A DNA stretch of 18,868 nt, taken from contig JAYUFK010000049.1 in NCBI GenBank assembly GCA_043739325.1, forward strand, positions 1-18,868. Reading direction: 5' to 3'. Under the pieces are notes generated by a model. The model saw only the letters and a program-made list of their open reading frames with translations, was not told where the DNA came from and did not search any database. Made by a program: the position numbers and the translations under genes. Numbering within the stretch: position 1 is the stretch's first letter; each line of letters begins with the position of its first letter. This document shows positions 7,628-14,040 of this stretch, one piece after another. This DNA is from Roseiarcus sp043739325. Its GTDB lineage: Bacteria > Pseudomonadota > Alphaproteobacteria > Rhizobiales > Beijerinckiaceae.

Positions 7628-10600
7628 TTGCGCGTCGCCTTCACCATACTGGCGGTTCTCTTGATCGCGATCCTGAGCGTCGCTATGGCCGCGCCGTATT
7701 TCATCGACTGGACCGGGCAGCGCAAACAGATCGAAGCCCAACTGTCGAAAGTTCTCGGCAACCAGGTCAGCATTGCCGGGCCGATCGATCTGAAGCTGCT
7801 CCCGGTCCCCTATCTCTCGATCAATAAGGTCCATATCGCCGAAAGCGACAAGGCCGCCGCAACCCTCGATATCGACAGCGCCCGGCTCGAAATGGCGCTT
7901 GCCGCGCTTGTGCGCGGACAATTTCGCTTCACGCAAGCGTCGTTCCAAAATCCTGTGCTGACCACGCGGCGCGGGCCGGATGGCAGCTTCTCATTTCCCC
8001 ATTTCGACGCCAAATCCCGGTCCGAGCAGATCGCTCTGGAAAAAATAATTGTGCGCGGCGGCCGCATCGAGATCGCTTCTCCCACGGGGACCGCGCGCCA
8101 GACCATCTCCGCGATCGATGTCGACGCGGAGGCCAATTCGCTGCGCGGTCCATTCAAAGGCGGCGGCGCGGCGGATAGCGTCGCGGCCTCCAGAATCTCG
8201 TTCCATTTCGCAACCGGGGTCGCCGCCGGCAACGCGCTTCCGGTCAAGGCTTCGTTCGAAACTCGGGGTTCGCCAATTCACGGCGAGTTCGACGGGTTTG
8301 TTTTATCCGCCTCGCCGGGGTCCGAGCCCGGCGCGGTCGCGCTGTTCTACTCCGGCGCCGCCAGCCTGTCCGGAACGATCGACCTTGGCGAAGACGCCGG
8401 ACAATTCCCGTGGCGCGCTTCGGGCGCCGCGCAAGCGGACGCGCATGGCGCGGATGTTTCCAACCTCGAATTTCGCGTTGGCGAAGAAGGACGGGCGCTT
8501 GTCGCCAACGGGTCGGCAAGAGCGGACTTTGCGGCCAAGTCTAACCTGAATATCGTCCTTGCCGCGAAGAAGCTCGATCTTGACGCCATGTTGCGCCGGC
8601 AGGGCGAGAGCTCCGTCGCTCCGGGGCGGGCACTCGATATCGTCCGCCGGTTGTCGGCGCGCGGCGGCGTCGGCGAGGGTTTGCCGGTCGCGCTATCGCT
8701 CGACCTCACTGCGCCCAGCGCCATTCTCGGCGGCGACGCGATTGCCGATATCGCGATCAAAGCAACGGCGGGACCGAAGACGCCGCTCGCCGGACGCCTG
8801 GAATGCAGCCCGCCTGGCCACAGCCATTTTGTCGCCTCGGGTCTCGTCGAGCTTGGCGCCGCCGCCGGGTTCAAGGGACGCGTCGATGCTGAAGTTGGCG
8901 ACGCGCAGCCGCTGCGCGATTGGCTGACGCAGGATGCCGAACCGTTGCGCGCGTCGTTGGCGGCATTGGGCGAGGCGCTGCCTTATCGCTCGCTGGCGAT
9001 CGGCGGCGATGTCGACGTTTCCAACGCCGGCTTTGCGGCGCGAGACTTGAAGCTGGCGCTGGATCAGACGGCGTTTGCCGGAACGCTCGCGTGGACGAAT
9101 GCGCTTGGCGCTGAACGCAGCCGGTTGTTCATGGACCTGCGCACCGACGAACTCGATCTCGCTTCCTTGCCAAATGTCGGCGCCGGAAACAGCTATTTCC
9201 GCGACAGCGATCTCGCCGTGACCATCGAGGCGAAAGGGCTTCGCGTCGAGCATGTCGGCGAAACAAACCTGAGCGGCGGCCAACTCGCGCTCAAGCTGAC
9301 GAAAACCGGCGACAAGGTCGCTCTTGACCGCCTGTCGATCACCGGGCTTGGCGGCGCCGACGTCGAAGCGAAGGGCGGCGCCGATGCGACAGGAACCTGG
9401 CTCGAAGGCAATCTCGGCGCGGCGCAAATGCGGGATTTCGCGTTGCTGACGCGGCGGGTTTTTCCCGGCGACGCCAGCGACCTGCTGTTTGATCGCGCCG
9501 GCGCATTGTCGCCGGCGAACCTGAGTTTCAGGGCGCAGTTCACGCCCGACGAAAACGACGGCGGTTTGAAGCCTGAATCGCTCGTTCTCACGGGGACTGC
9601 GGGATCGACGCGTCTGGATGCAAAACTCGGTAGGGAGACCGCGGATCCAGGTTTGCTGGACGCCTCGATCAATCTTGACGCCCCCGATAGTGCGCCGCTG
9701 CTGCGACAGCTCGGCGCGTCGGCGCAATCTCTGGCCGGCAAGGGTCGCGGGCAATTCGCGCTCACCGCGCACGGTCGAATGGCCGATGGTTTTGACGCCG
9801 AGGCGAAGGCCACCTTGGCCGGGGCGGATTTCAACTGGCGCGGCCGCCTGCGCCCTGATGGCGGCGACGACGCGCATCCGTTCCTCGCGGGCGCGGGCGG
9901 CGTCAAGTCGGCAAATGCCGGACCGCTGTTGTCGGTTCTCGGCTATGCCGCGCCGACGATGTCGCTGGCCATTCCAGCGACCATCGACGCCGACGTCGTT
10001 TGGCGCGGGCGAATGTTCAGCCTGACAAATCTGAAAGGCGCGTTCGCCGGGAACAAACTGAGCGGCGCCTTGAACTGGGTGCCACCCGCTGTGGAGACGG
10101 CGCCGACAATCCTTGATCCGGACGTGGCGTTGGCGCGGGCGTTGGCCGGGGATGCCGCGAGCGATCGCGTCGCCCAGATCGAGGGACAACTGACGCTCGA
10201 TCGGTTGCCGCTTTCGGCGTTGACGGGGCTGGCGCTTGGCCCGATCCAACCACCCAAATCCGGCGCGCTTTGGTCCGATGCGGCGTTTACGTCGGGACTG
10301 GCCCGCGCGCCGTCGACTGACATCAAGCTGACGATATCCCGGCTGGATCTGACTGACACGTTGCAGGTCCAGAATGTCGCGGGGCGGATCAAGATCGATC
10401 CGAGCTCGTTCAACTTCGATGATTTGTCGATGAGCGTGCGCGGCGGCGCGCTGACCGGCCACGCATCGATGCGCCGGGCCGGCGCCAACGCTTCGCTGGC
10501 GGGTCAGGTCACGTTCGATGCCATTCCGTTCGATTCGCCGGGGGTTGTCGGGCGTGTTTCCGGGTCGCTCGATTTCGCCGGAAGCGGCCAAAGCGCCGCC

Positions 10601-11464
10601 GGTCTCGTGGGCGATCTGGCGGGACAAGGACTGCTGCAATTGGTTGGCGTCAAAGCGGCGCATCTCGATCCCGGCGCCTTGGGGCGGATTGTCGACAAGG
10701 CGCAGGCGTCCGACTATCCGATCGATCAAACCAATATCGAGCACGTCTTGGGCATAGAGCTGGACAAGCAGGCGCTGACGCTGCCCGATGCAAGCGTTCC
10801 AGTATTCCTGACAAGCGGTATGCTGCGCGTCAGCCCGGTCGATGCTGTGGGAACGAAGAACCGGACTTCGCTATCGGCGTACGTCGATCTCAAAACGATG
10901 ACCGGCCTATTGCATGCTAGTTTTAACGAGCAGCAGACGACGAAATTCTGGAGCGGCCCGCCGCCCACGGTGAACGTCGACGTCAAGGGCGCCTTCGATG
11001 CGCCGGCGCGCGCGATCGACTCGTCCACTTTCGCCGCCGGTCTGGCGCAACAAGCGATCGCCCGGGAGAGCGATCGCATCGCCACGCTGGAAGCCGACAT
11101 GCGCGAGCGCGCTTATTTCAACCGTCGCCTGAAGGCCGATCAATTCATGCTGAGGCGCGAGCAGGAACTCGCTGCGTACGCGGTGGAGCAGGTGCGGCTT
11201 AAATTCGAGCAGGATCGCAAGCGCGCCGAGGACGCGGCGGTGAAGGCGCACGAGGACGCGCAAAAGCCGGCGGCGGAAGCTGCGAAAGCCGAGGAGGCGA
11301 GGAAGGCGGAAGAGGCGAGGAAGGCGGCGGCCGATGCGGCGGCTTCCATCGCGCCGCCACTGCCGGACGAGGTCCCGCCGCCGGTCTTCAGCGTAACGCC
11401 GCCGCCAAAGCCGCGCGCGCCGATAACGCAAGCGCCCGATCCGACGGCGGGCGGGTTTTACTGA
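7628..11464 (+). CDS. AsmA-family envelope protein with coiled-coil and proline-rich tail
   Basis: The 1278-residue product has one N-terminal transmembrane segment (about residues 3-22) followed by the AsmA opening APYFIDWTGQRKQIEAQLSKVLG and GPIDLKLLPVPYLSI, then a long, beta-rich periplasmic body. A typical AsmA C-terminal repeat region lies around residues 905-960 (LQVQNVAGRIKIDPSSFNF, then LSMSVRGGALTGHASM). Such proteins are linked to outer-membrane biogenesis and, in related bridge-like families, to lipid transport; the exact role here is unknown. From about residue 1148 the chain changes to a charged coiled coil with a KAEEAR tandem repeat, ending in a proline-rich tail and GGFY. The start is a TTG, the first possible start after an in-frame stop at 7616, and it gives a proper membrane anchor. 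Confidence 0.85.
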   Translation: MRVAFTILAVLLIAILSVAMAAPYFIDWTGQRKQIEAQLSKVLGNQVSIAGPIDLKLLPVPYLSINKVHIAESDKAAATLDIDSARLEMALAALVRGQFRFTQASFQNPVLTTRRGPDGSFSFPHFDAKSRSEQIALEKIIVRGGRIEIASPTGTARQTISAIDVDAEANSLRGPFKGGGAADSVAASRISFHFATGVAAGNALPVKASFETRGSPIHGEFDGFVLSASPGSEPGAVALFYSGAASLSGTIDLGEDAGQFPWRASGAAQADAHGADVSNLEFRVGEEGRALVANGSARADFAAKSNLNIVLAAKKLDLDAMLRRQGESSVAPGRALDIVRRLSARGGVGEGLPVALSLDLTAPSAILGGDAIADIAIKATAGPKTPLAGRLECSPPGHSHFVASGLVELGAAAGFKGRVDAEVGDAQPLRDWLTQDAEPLRASLAALGEALPYRSLAIGGDVDVSNAGFAARDLKLALDQTAFAGTLAWTNALGAERSRLFMDLRTDELDLASLPNVGAGNSYFRDSDLAVTIEAKGLRVEHVGETNLSGGQLALKLTKTGDKVALDRLSITGLGGADVEAKGGADATGTWLEGNLGAAQMRDFALLTRRVFPGDASDLLFDRAGALSPANLSFRAQFTPDENDGGLKPESLVLTGTAGSTRLDAKLGRETADPGLLDASINLDAPDSAPLLRQLGASAQSLAGKGRGQFALTAHGRMADGFDAEAKATLAGADFNWRGRLRPDGGDDAHPFLAGAGGVKSANAGPLLSVLGYAAPTMSLAIPATIDADVVWRGRMFSLTNLKGAFAGNKLSGALNWVPPAVETAPTILDPDVALARALAGDAASDRVAQIEGQLTLDRLPLSALTGLALGPIQPPKSGALWSDAAFTSGLARAPSTDIKLTISRLDLTDTLQVQNVAGRIKIDPSSFNFDDLSMSVRGGALTGHASMRRAGANASLAGQVTFDAIPFDSPGVVGRVSGSLDFAGSGQSAAGLVGDLAGQGLLQLVGVKAAHLDPGALGRIVDKAQASDYPIDQTNIEHVLGIELDKQALTLPDASVPVFLTSGMLRVSPVDAVGTKNRTSLSAYVDLKTMTGLLHASFNEQQTTKFWSGPPPTVNVDVKGAFDAPARAIDSSTFAAGLAQQAIARESDRIATLEADMRERAYFNRRLKADQFMLRREQELAAYAVEQVRLKFEQDRKRAEDAAVKAHEDAQKPAAEAAKAEEARKAEEARKAAADAAASIAPPLPDEVPPPVFSVTPPPKPRAPITQAPDPTAGGFY
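11294..11327 (+). repeat. 18-bp tandem repeat in the AsmA-family gene
   Basis: Two copies of GAGGCGAGGAAGGCGG start 18 bases apart and encode a repeated EARKAE/EARKAA heptad-like unit in the coiled-coil tail. Such in-frame repeats may vary in copy number between strains. Confidence 0.6.
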
Positions 11465-11734
11465 GCGCGGGCGGCTCGGGTCCTTCCGTCATACGGGTTC
11501 CGGCAATCGTTCGGACGACGGGCCGTATCGGACCGACAATCCGCGAAAGGTTTCCAATGAAATCAGGGCGATGAGTGTGGTTTTTCCGCGCATGCGCAGC
11601 AGTTCCTTCACGGTCTAATAACACATTATGTAAATGTTATAATGAAGTCATTTGCGTGATCCACCCCCTTTAATCGACGCGCCGTCCTTTCGAGCGCGGA
11701 TTCGACCACACGAACTGTTCAAGCGGATTTCGTA
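11465..11734. other. Convergent intergenic region with AT-rich inverted repeat
   Basis: These 270 bases separate the ends of the AsmA-family gene and the RHH gene and hold no credible coding sequence. At 11616-11645 there is an AT-rich patch, out of keeping with the surroundings, containing the 6-bp inverted repeat ATAACA (11618-11623) and TGTTAT (11635-11640), and a TATAAT at 11638-11643. No matching -35 is seen and no classical hairpin-plus-T-run terminator was found for either gene. Its role is unknown. Confidence 0.5.
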
Positions 11735-11998
11735 TCACCCGGACCCAGGCTGTCTTGTCTGCTGGAGCATGAAGACGCGAATTGCCGATGAGAGGTTTGC
11801 GTCGCCGCGCGTTGCGTCGATTTCCGCGACAAGGCTGGCGATCGATTGACCGCGTTCGGCGGCGAGGGAGGTCAGCGCGCGCCAGAACGCTTCTTCAAGC
11901 GAGATGCTGGTGCGATGGCCGGAGATTACCAGCGAGCGCTTGACGACGCCGGCGGAAGCCTTCGCGCCAGGTTCGAAAAGCGGCGCCTTACTCGTCAT
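11735..11998 (-). CDS. Ribbon-helix-helix domain protein (RHH_4 family)
   Basis: The 87-residue protein carries the RHH_4 block: VVKRSLVISGHRTSISL, then FWRALTSLAAERGQSIASLVAEID, then NLSSAIRVFML. Ribbon-helix-helix proteins dimerise and bind DNA through a two-stranded sheet, but members of this subfamily are mostly uncharacterised. I chose the ATG at 11998, which overlaps the end of the DUF4169 gene by 11 bases and has AGGG about 9 bases upstream; longer forms run into that gene in another frame. It is the last gene of the sspB - DUF4169 - RHH group, so translation is probably coupled. Confidence 0.88.
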   Translation of the reverse strand: MTSKAPLFEPGAKASAGVVKRSLVISGHRTSISLEEAFWRALTSLAAERGQSIASLVAEIDATRGDANLSSAIRVFMLQQTRQPGSG

Positions 11999-12179
11999 CG
12001 GCTTCGCCCTGACGGCGAAGGCCATCGAGGCGATTGTCGAGGAGGGTGCGTCGGGCCTTTGCCAGCGCGCGTTCCGGTTTTGATATCCCGTGGGCGGTGC
12101 GCTTTGCGGCGGCATCGACTTCGGCGATCTTGCGCGTCTTGCGCTTTCTGGCTCTGCGCAGATTGACGACTTCGCCCAT
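11988..12179 (-). CDS. DUF4169 family small basic protein
   Basis: The 63-residue, strongly basic protein starts MGEVVNLRRARKRKTRK and continues with an Ala/Arg-rich helical body ending RRLDGLRRQGE-like, the standard DUF4169 pattern from memory. The ATG at 12179 has GAGG about 8 bases upstream and lies 17 bases after the sspB stop. Function is unknown; the basic N-terminus would allow nucleic acid binding, which is inference. It overlaps the RHH gene, and the pair appears to act as a unit. Confidence 0.85.
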   Translation of the reverse strand: MGEVVNLRRARKRKTRKIAEVDAAAKRTAHGISKPERALAKARRTLLDNRLDGLRRQGEADDE

Positions 12180-12196
12180 GACAAAGCCTCGCGCGA

Positions 12197-12766
12197 TCAT
12201 TTCTTGCGGAAGGCGTCGATGGATACGACTTTCGACGCCTCGCTATTCTTCGGCGACTCAGCCGGTTTTACGGGAGCTTCCGCAGGCTTGACCGGCGCGG
12301 GCGTCACTCCGGCGGTTTTTGTCGCAAGGCTCGCGGGCTTGATCGCCTTGGGCGGCGCAACCGCGGCCATCGCAGGTTTGGGCGCTGCCGGCGCTTCGGC
12401 CGGGATAGCGAGCTTTGGCTCAAGTTTGAAGCCGAACGGCACCGAGGGATCGCTGAACCCGGTAATCGAATCAAACGGAATGACCAGCCGCTCCGGCTTG
12501 CCGGCGAACGACAGGCTGACTTCAAACCCGTCCGAGCCGATCGCCAGATCCCAGAATTGATGCTGCAGGATGATCGCCATCTCCTCAGGATATTTCTGGT
12601 GCATCGAAGCGGGAATACTGACGCCCGGACCCTTGGTCTTGAACGAAATATTGAAATGATGCTCGCCCGGCAAGCCGTTGCGCGCCGCGTCGCCCAGCAC
12701 CTTGCGCACGACAGAACGCAGCGCGTCCTGAACCAGCAGATCGTAACGAATGAAATCGGTTGCCAT
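12197..12766 (-). CDS. sspB: SspB, adaptor of the ClpXP protease
   Basis: SspB binds the ssrA degradation tag on rescued nascent proteins and tethers them to ClpX for degradation by ClpXP. The 189-residue form has the alphaproteobacterial SspB fold region (FIRYDLLVQDALRSVVRKVL, HHFNISFKTKGPGVSIP, FWDLAIGSDGFEVSLSF), followed by a flexible Ala/Pro/Lys-rich linker with a PVKPAE repeat, and the C-terminal ClpX-binding tail VVSIDAFRKK. The ATG at 12766 gives the family N-terminus MATDFIRYDLL; an upstream in-frame extension is unconvincing. It lies about 105 bases downstream of the ssrA terminator in the same direction, putting tag-encoding RNA and tag reader side by side. Confidence 0.94.
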   Translation of the reverse strand: MATDFIRYDLLVQDALRSVVRKVLGDAARNGLPGEHHFNISFKTKGPGVSIPASMHQKYPEEMAIILQHQFWDLAIGSDGFEVSLSFAGKPERLVIPFDSITGFSDPSVPFGFKLEPKLAIPAEAPAAPKPAMAAVAPPKAIKPASLATKTAGVTPAPVKPAEAPVKPAESPKNSEASKVVSIDAFRKK

Positions 12767-12871
12767 CGGTGATTTGCGCTCAAAATTGCGCGCCAAGGCT
12801 AGCGGAGAGCCGGAGTCAATGCAATTGCCGCATGTCCTGCAGGCAACGTTTTCCAAGCTGGTCGATGTCGG

Positions 12872-12904
12872 AAAAAGTGGAGGCTTCTGTTGCCAGGCGC
12901 CTCC
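12872..12904 (-). terminator. Rho-independent terminator of ssrA
   Basis: Read on the minus strand, GGAGGC (12904-12899) pairs with GCCTCC (12884-12879), with an inner CTG/CAG helix capped by GCAA, followed by ACTTTTT. This is a normal intrinsic terminator just past the coding half of the tmRNA, and separates ssrA from sspB. Confidence 0.85.
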
Positions 12905-13199
12905 GGACCCCGCCTAAAGGTGCGAACCCTTAGGACTTGATTTCCAGTACCAGCGCCGCATTACGCAGCGAGGGCCACCGGGGCATAGTTGTCATTAGCA
13001 ACTATAGGTTTGACCCGATAACGGCGGTATCATGCCGGGCAAAAGGAACCTTTTACATCCCCCGTCGAACCTATTTCGCCCCCGCCAAAACCCGCCCGAT
13101 TGTCTGCGAACGAGCTTTGGTGGAGGCGCCGGGTACCGCCCCCGGGTCCGAAAGACTTATTCTGGAGCCAGTTTATCGCCATAGCCGCCTTGCGGCGAC
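12905..13199 (-). ncRNA. ssrA: Two-piece (circularly permuted) tmRNA
   Basis: tmRNA frees ribosomes stalled on broken messages and adds a degradation tag. On the minus strand the acceptor half comes first and ends GGCGCCTCCACCA at 13118. A spacer of about 34 bases follows (13117-13084), then the coding half starts GGGGGCGAAATAGGTTCGACG at 13083. The two halves pair as a 7-bp acceptor stem (GGGGGCG with CGCCTCC) whose third pair is G-U, the alanine identity signal; CCA is encoded. The T-arm has a 5-bp stem CCGGG/CCCGG and a 7-base loop GGCGGTA, unlike the usual TTCGANN. The coding half holds the tag frame (12999-12961) and, after it, an 8-bp hairpin CCTAAGGG/CCTTTAGG. The outer ends are estimates: the 5' end from a likely -10 and the 3' end from the terminator. 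Confidence 0.93.
12961..12999 (-). CDS. tmRNA tag peptide reading frame
   Basis: The frame GCT AAT GAC AAC TAT... ending in TAA encodes ANDNYAPVALAA; with the alanine carried by tmRNA the full tag would be AANDNYAPVALAA. The start AANDNY is the SspB-binding part and the final LAA the ClpX-binding part of known ssrA tags. It is not an ordinary gene: translation resumes here without a start codon. Confidence 0.92.
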   Translation of the reverse strand, partial: ANDNYAPVALAA

Positions 13200-13205
13200 G
13201 AGGGG

Positions 13206-13211
13206 AATATA
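13206..13211 (-). promoter_or_regulatory. Possible -10 box of ssrA
   Basis: TATATT on the minus strand, close to the sigma-70 consensus, sits about 7 bases before the predicted 5' end of the tmRNA precursor. No good -35 is seen 16-18 bases further upstream, where there is instead a pyrimidine-rich tract on this strand. Confidence 0.4.
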
Positions 13212-13240
13212 GGGGGTGGGGGGAAGGAAGGGAAGGGGAG
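13211..13240 (+). repeat. G-rich tract with G-quadruplex motif upstream of ssrA
   Basis: The plus strand carries runs of 5, 6, 3 and 4 G (13212-13216, 13218-13223, 13230-13232, 13235-13238) separated by loops of 1 to 6 bases, which meets the usual G-quadruplex pattern. It fills the space between the lipoprotein stop and the putative ssrA -10 box. Confidence 0.6.
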
Positions 13241-13243
13241 TTC

Positions 13244-13606
13244 CTACTTGAAACTAGCCGTACGAGTGCAATGCTTCTGAATCGCCGATAGCCGTATCGC
13301 TTCCTGTTGGCCTTTCAAGCTTGCCACTTGCGGCGCCACGTTCGTCCCGCTGAGCGTCGATACGGGAACACCGATCAATAGAACCCCGACAACATCGTTC
13401 CCGTGCGCCTGTTCTTGCAGCGACGATGCCTGGACAAGCGCGGAGTCGACTCTCGCAGACTCGCCGGCGAGATCAGCGCAGCTAAAATTGTTGTAGGAAA
13501 TTGGGCTGACGTACGATGCCGAGATACTTTCGGGCGATGCGGCGCAGGCGGACAGCACTCCAATGGCGCCCAATCCAAGCGCCAACCTCATCAAAACCAC
13601 GCGCAT
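13244..13606 (-). CDS. Small putative lipoprotein, function unknown
   Basis: The 120-residue product begins MRVVLMRLALGLGAIGVL followed by the lipobox LSAC (Cys21), so it should be exported, lipidated and anchored in a membrane facing the periplasm. The mature part has an FSCADLAGESARVDSAL stretch, a predicted helix (LQEQAH), a hydrophobic GVLLIGVPVSTL segment, and ends with QKHC and a few residues; two cysteines (in FSCADL and QKHC) could form a disulfide. No family with a known function is recognised. The ATG at 13606 gives the best signal peptide; a further ATG at 13591 is possible. It lies between the regulator gene and ssrA on the same strand. Confidence 0.7.
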   Translation of the reverse strand: MRVVLMRLALGLGAIGVLSACAASPESISASYVSPISYNNFSCADLAGESARVDSALVQASSLQEQAHGNDVVGVLLIGVPVSTLSGTNVAPQVASLKGQQEAIRLSAIQKHCTRTASFK

Positions 13607-13689
13607 GTGCCCGCCCCGCCAGTTCCAGTCATGTTGGGGTAGAATGCTGTGGCTCGTCAATAAAGAACCAGCAATAGCGTCGAACGAGT

Positions 13690-14040
13690 CTAAATTCGCG
13701 AGTGCTTCAACGTTCCTGCTCCAAGCGGCTCAAGTGTCACGACAGCCCGCCGTCCTATCGCGCGAGCGTAGCGTTCTATCGTTTCCCAAGTCGGTTTGAC
13801 ACTACCGCCTTCGAAGCGCGCGATTGCGGGCTGCGAAGTCTTCATGCGCAGGGACAGTTCGGCTTGCGTCAGGCCCGCTTGACGTCGCGCATCCGCGAGC
13901 ACAAACGCCAATTCCATAGCTGGCCCGATGCGCCCGCATTCCGCAACAAAACTCGCGTCCTTCCGCCACTCGCGGACGAGTTCCCCGAACAAAAATGTTT
14001 TGTTCAAAGCGTGATCTTCATTGCGCGCTGCGCTCCTCAC
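13690..14040 (-). CDS. XRE/HigA-like helix-turn-helix protein
   Basis: This short DNA-binding protein (up to 116 residues) has an XRE-type helix-turn-helix: ARRQAGLTQAELSLRMKTSQPAIARFEGG, then TWETIERYARAIGRRAVVTLEPL. The layout resembles HigA-type antitoxins or solitary regulators. No toxin gene is adjacent: upstream is cimA and downstream a lipoprotein. The GTG at 14040 overlaps the cimA stop by 4 bases (GTGA), suggesting coupling; a TTG at 14007, giving MNKTFLFGELVREW, fits the family N-terminus better. Either is possible. Confidence 0.82.
   Translation of the reverse strand: MRSAARNEDHALNKTFLFGELVREWRKDASFVAECGRIGPAMELAFVLADARRQAGLTQAELSLRMKTSQPAIARFEGGSVKPTWETIERYARAIGRRAVVTLEPLGAGTLKHSRI

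Noticed and set aside
8693..10744. 683-residue minus-strand open frame opposite the AsmA-family gene
   Set aside because: The plus-strand frame has a membrane anchor and AsmA motifs over its full length, while the minus frame has shadow-like Arg/Gln-rich composition.
12905..13212. Short plus-strand open frames in the tmRNA region
   Set aside because: The stretch is explained base by base by the two tmRNA halves on the minus strand; predicted peptides have no family features.
13632..13660. Promoter for the lipoprotein gene (TTGACG at 13660-13655, minus strand)
   Set aside because: No -10-like hexamer lies at 16-18 bases; the CATTCT present is only 8 bases away.
13118..14040. Genomic island integrated at ssrA
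   Set aside because: tmRNA genes are common integration sites, but no integrase, no duplicate of the ssrA 3' end and no attachment repeat were found; the neighbouring genes are small but not clearly mobile.
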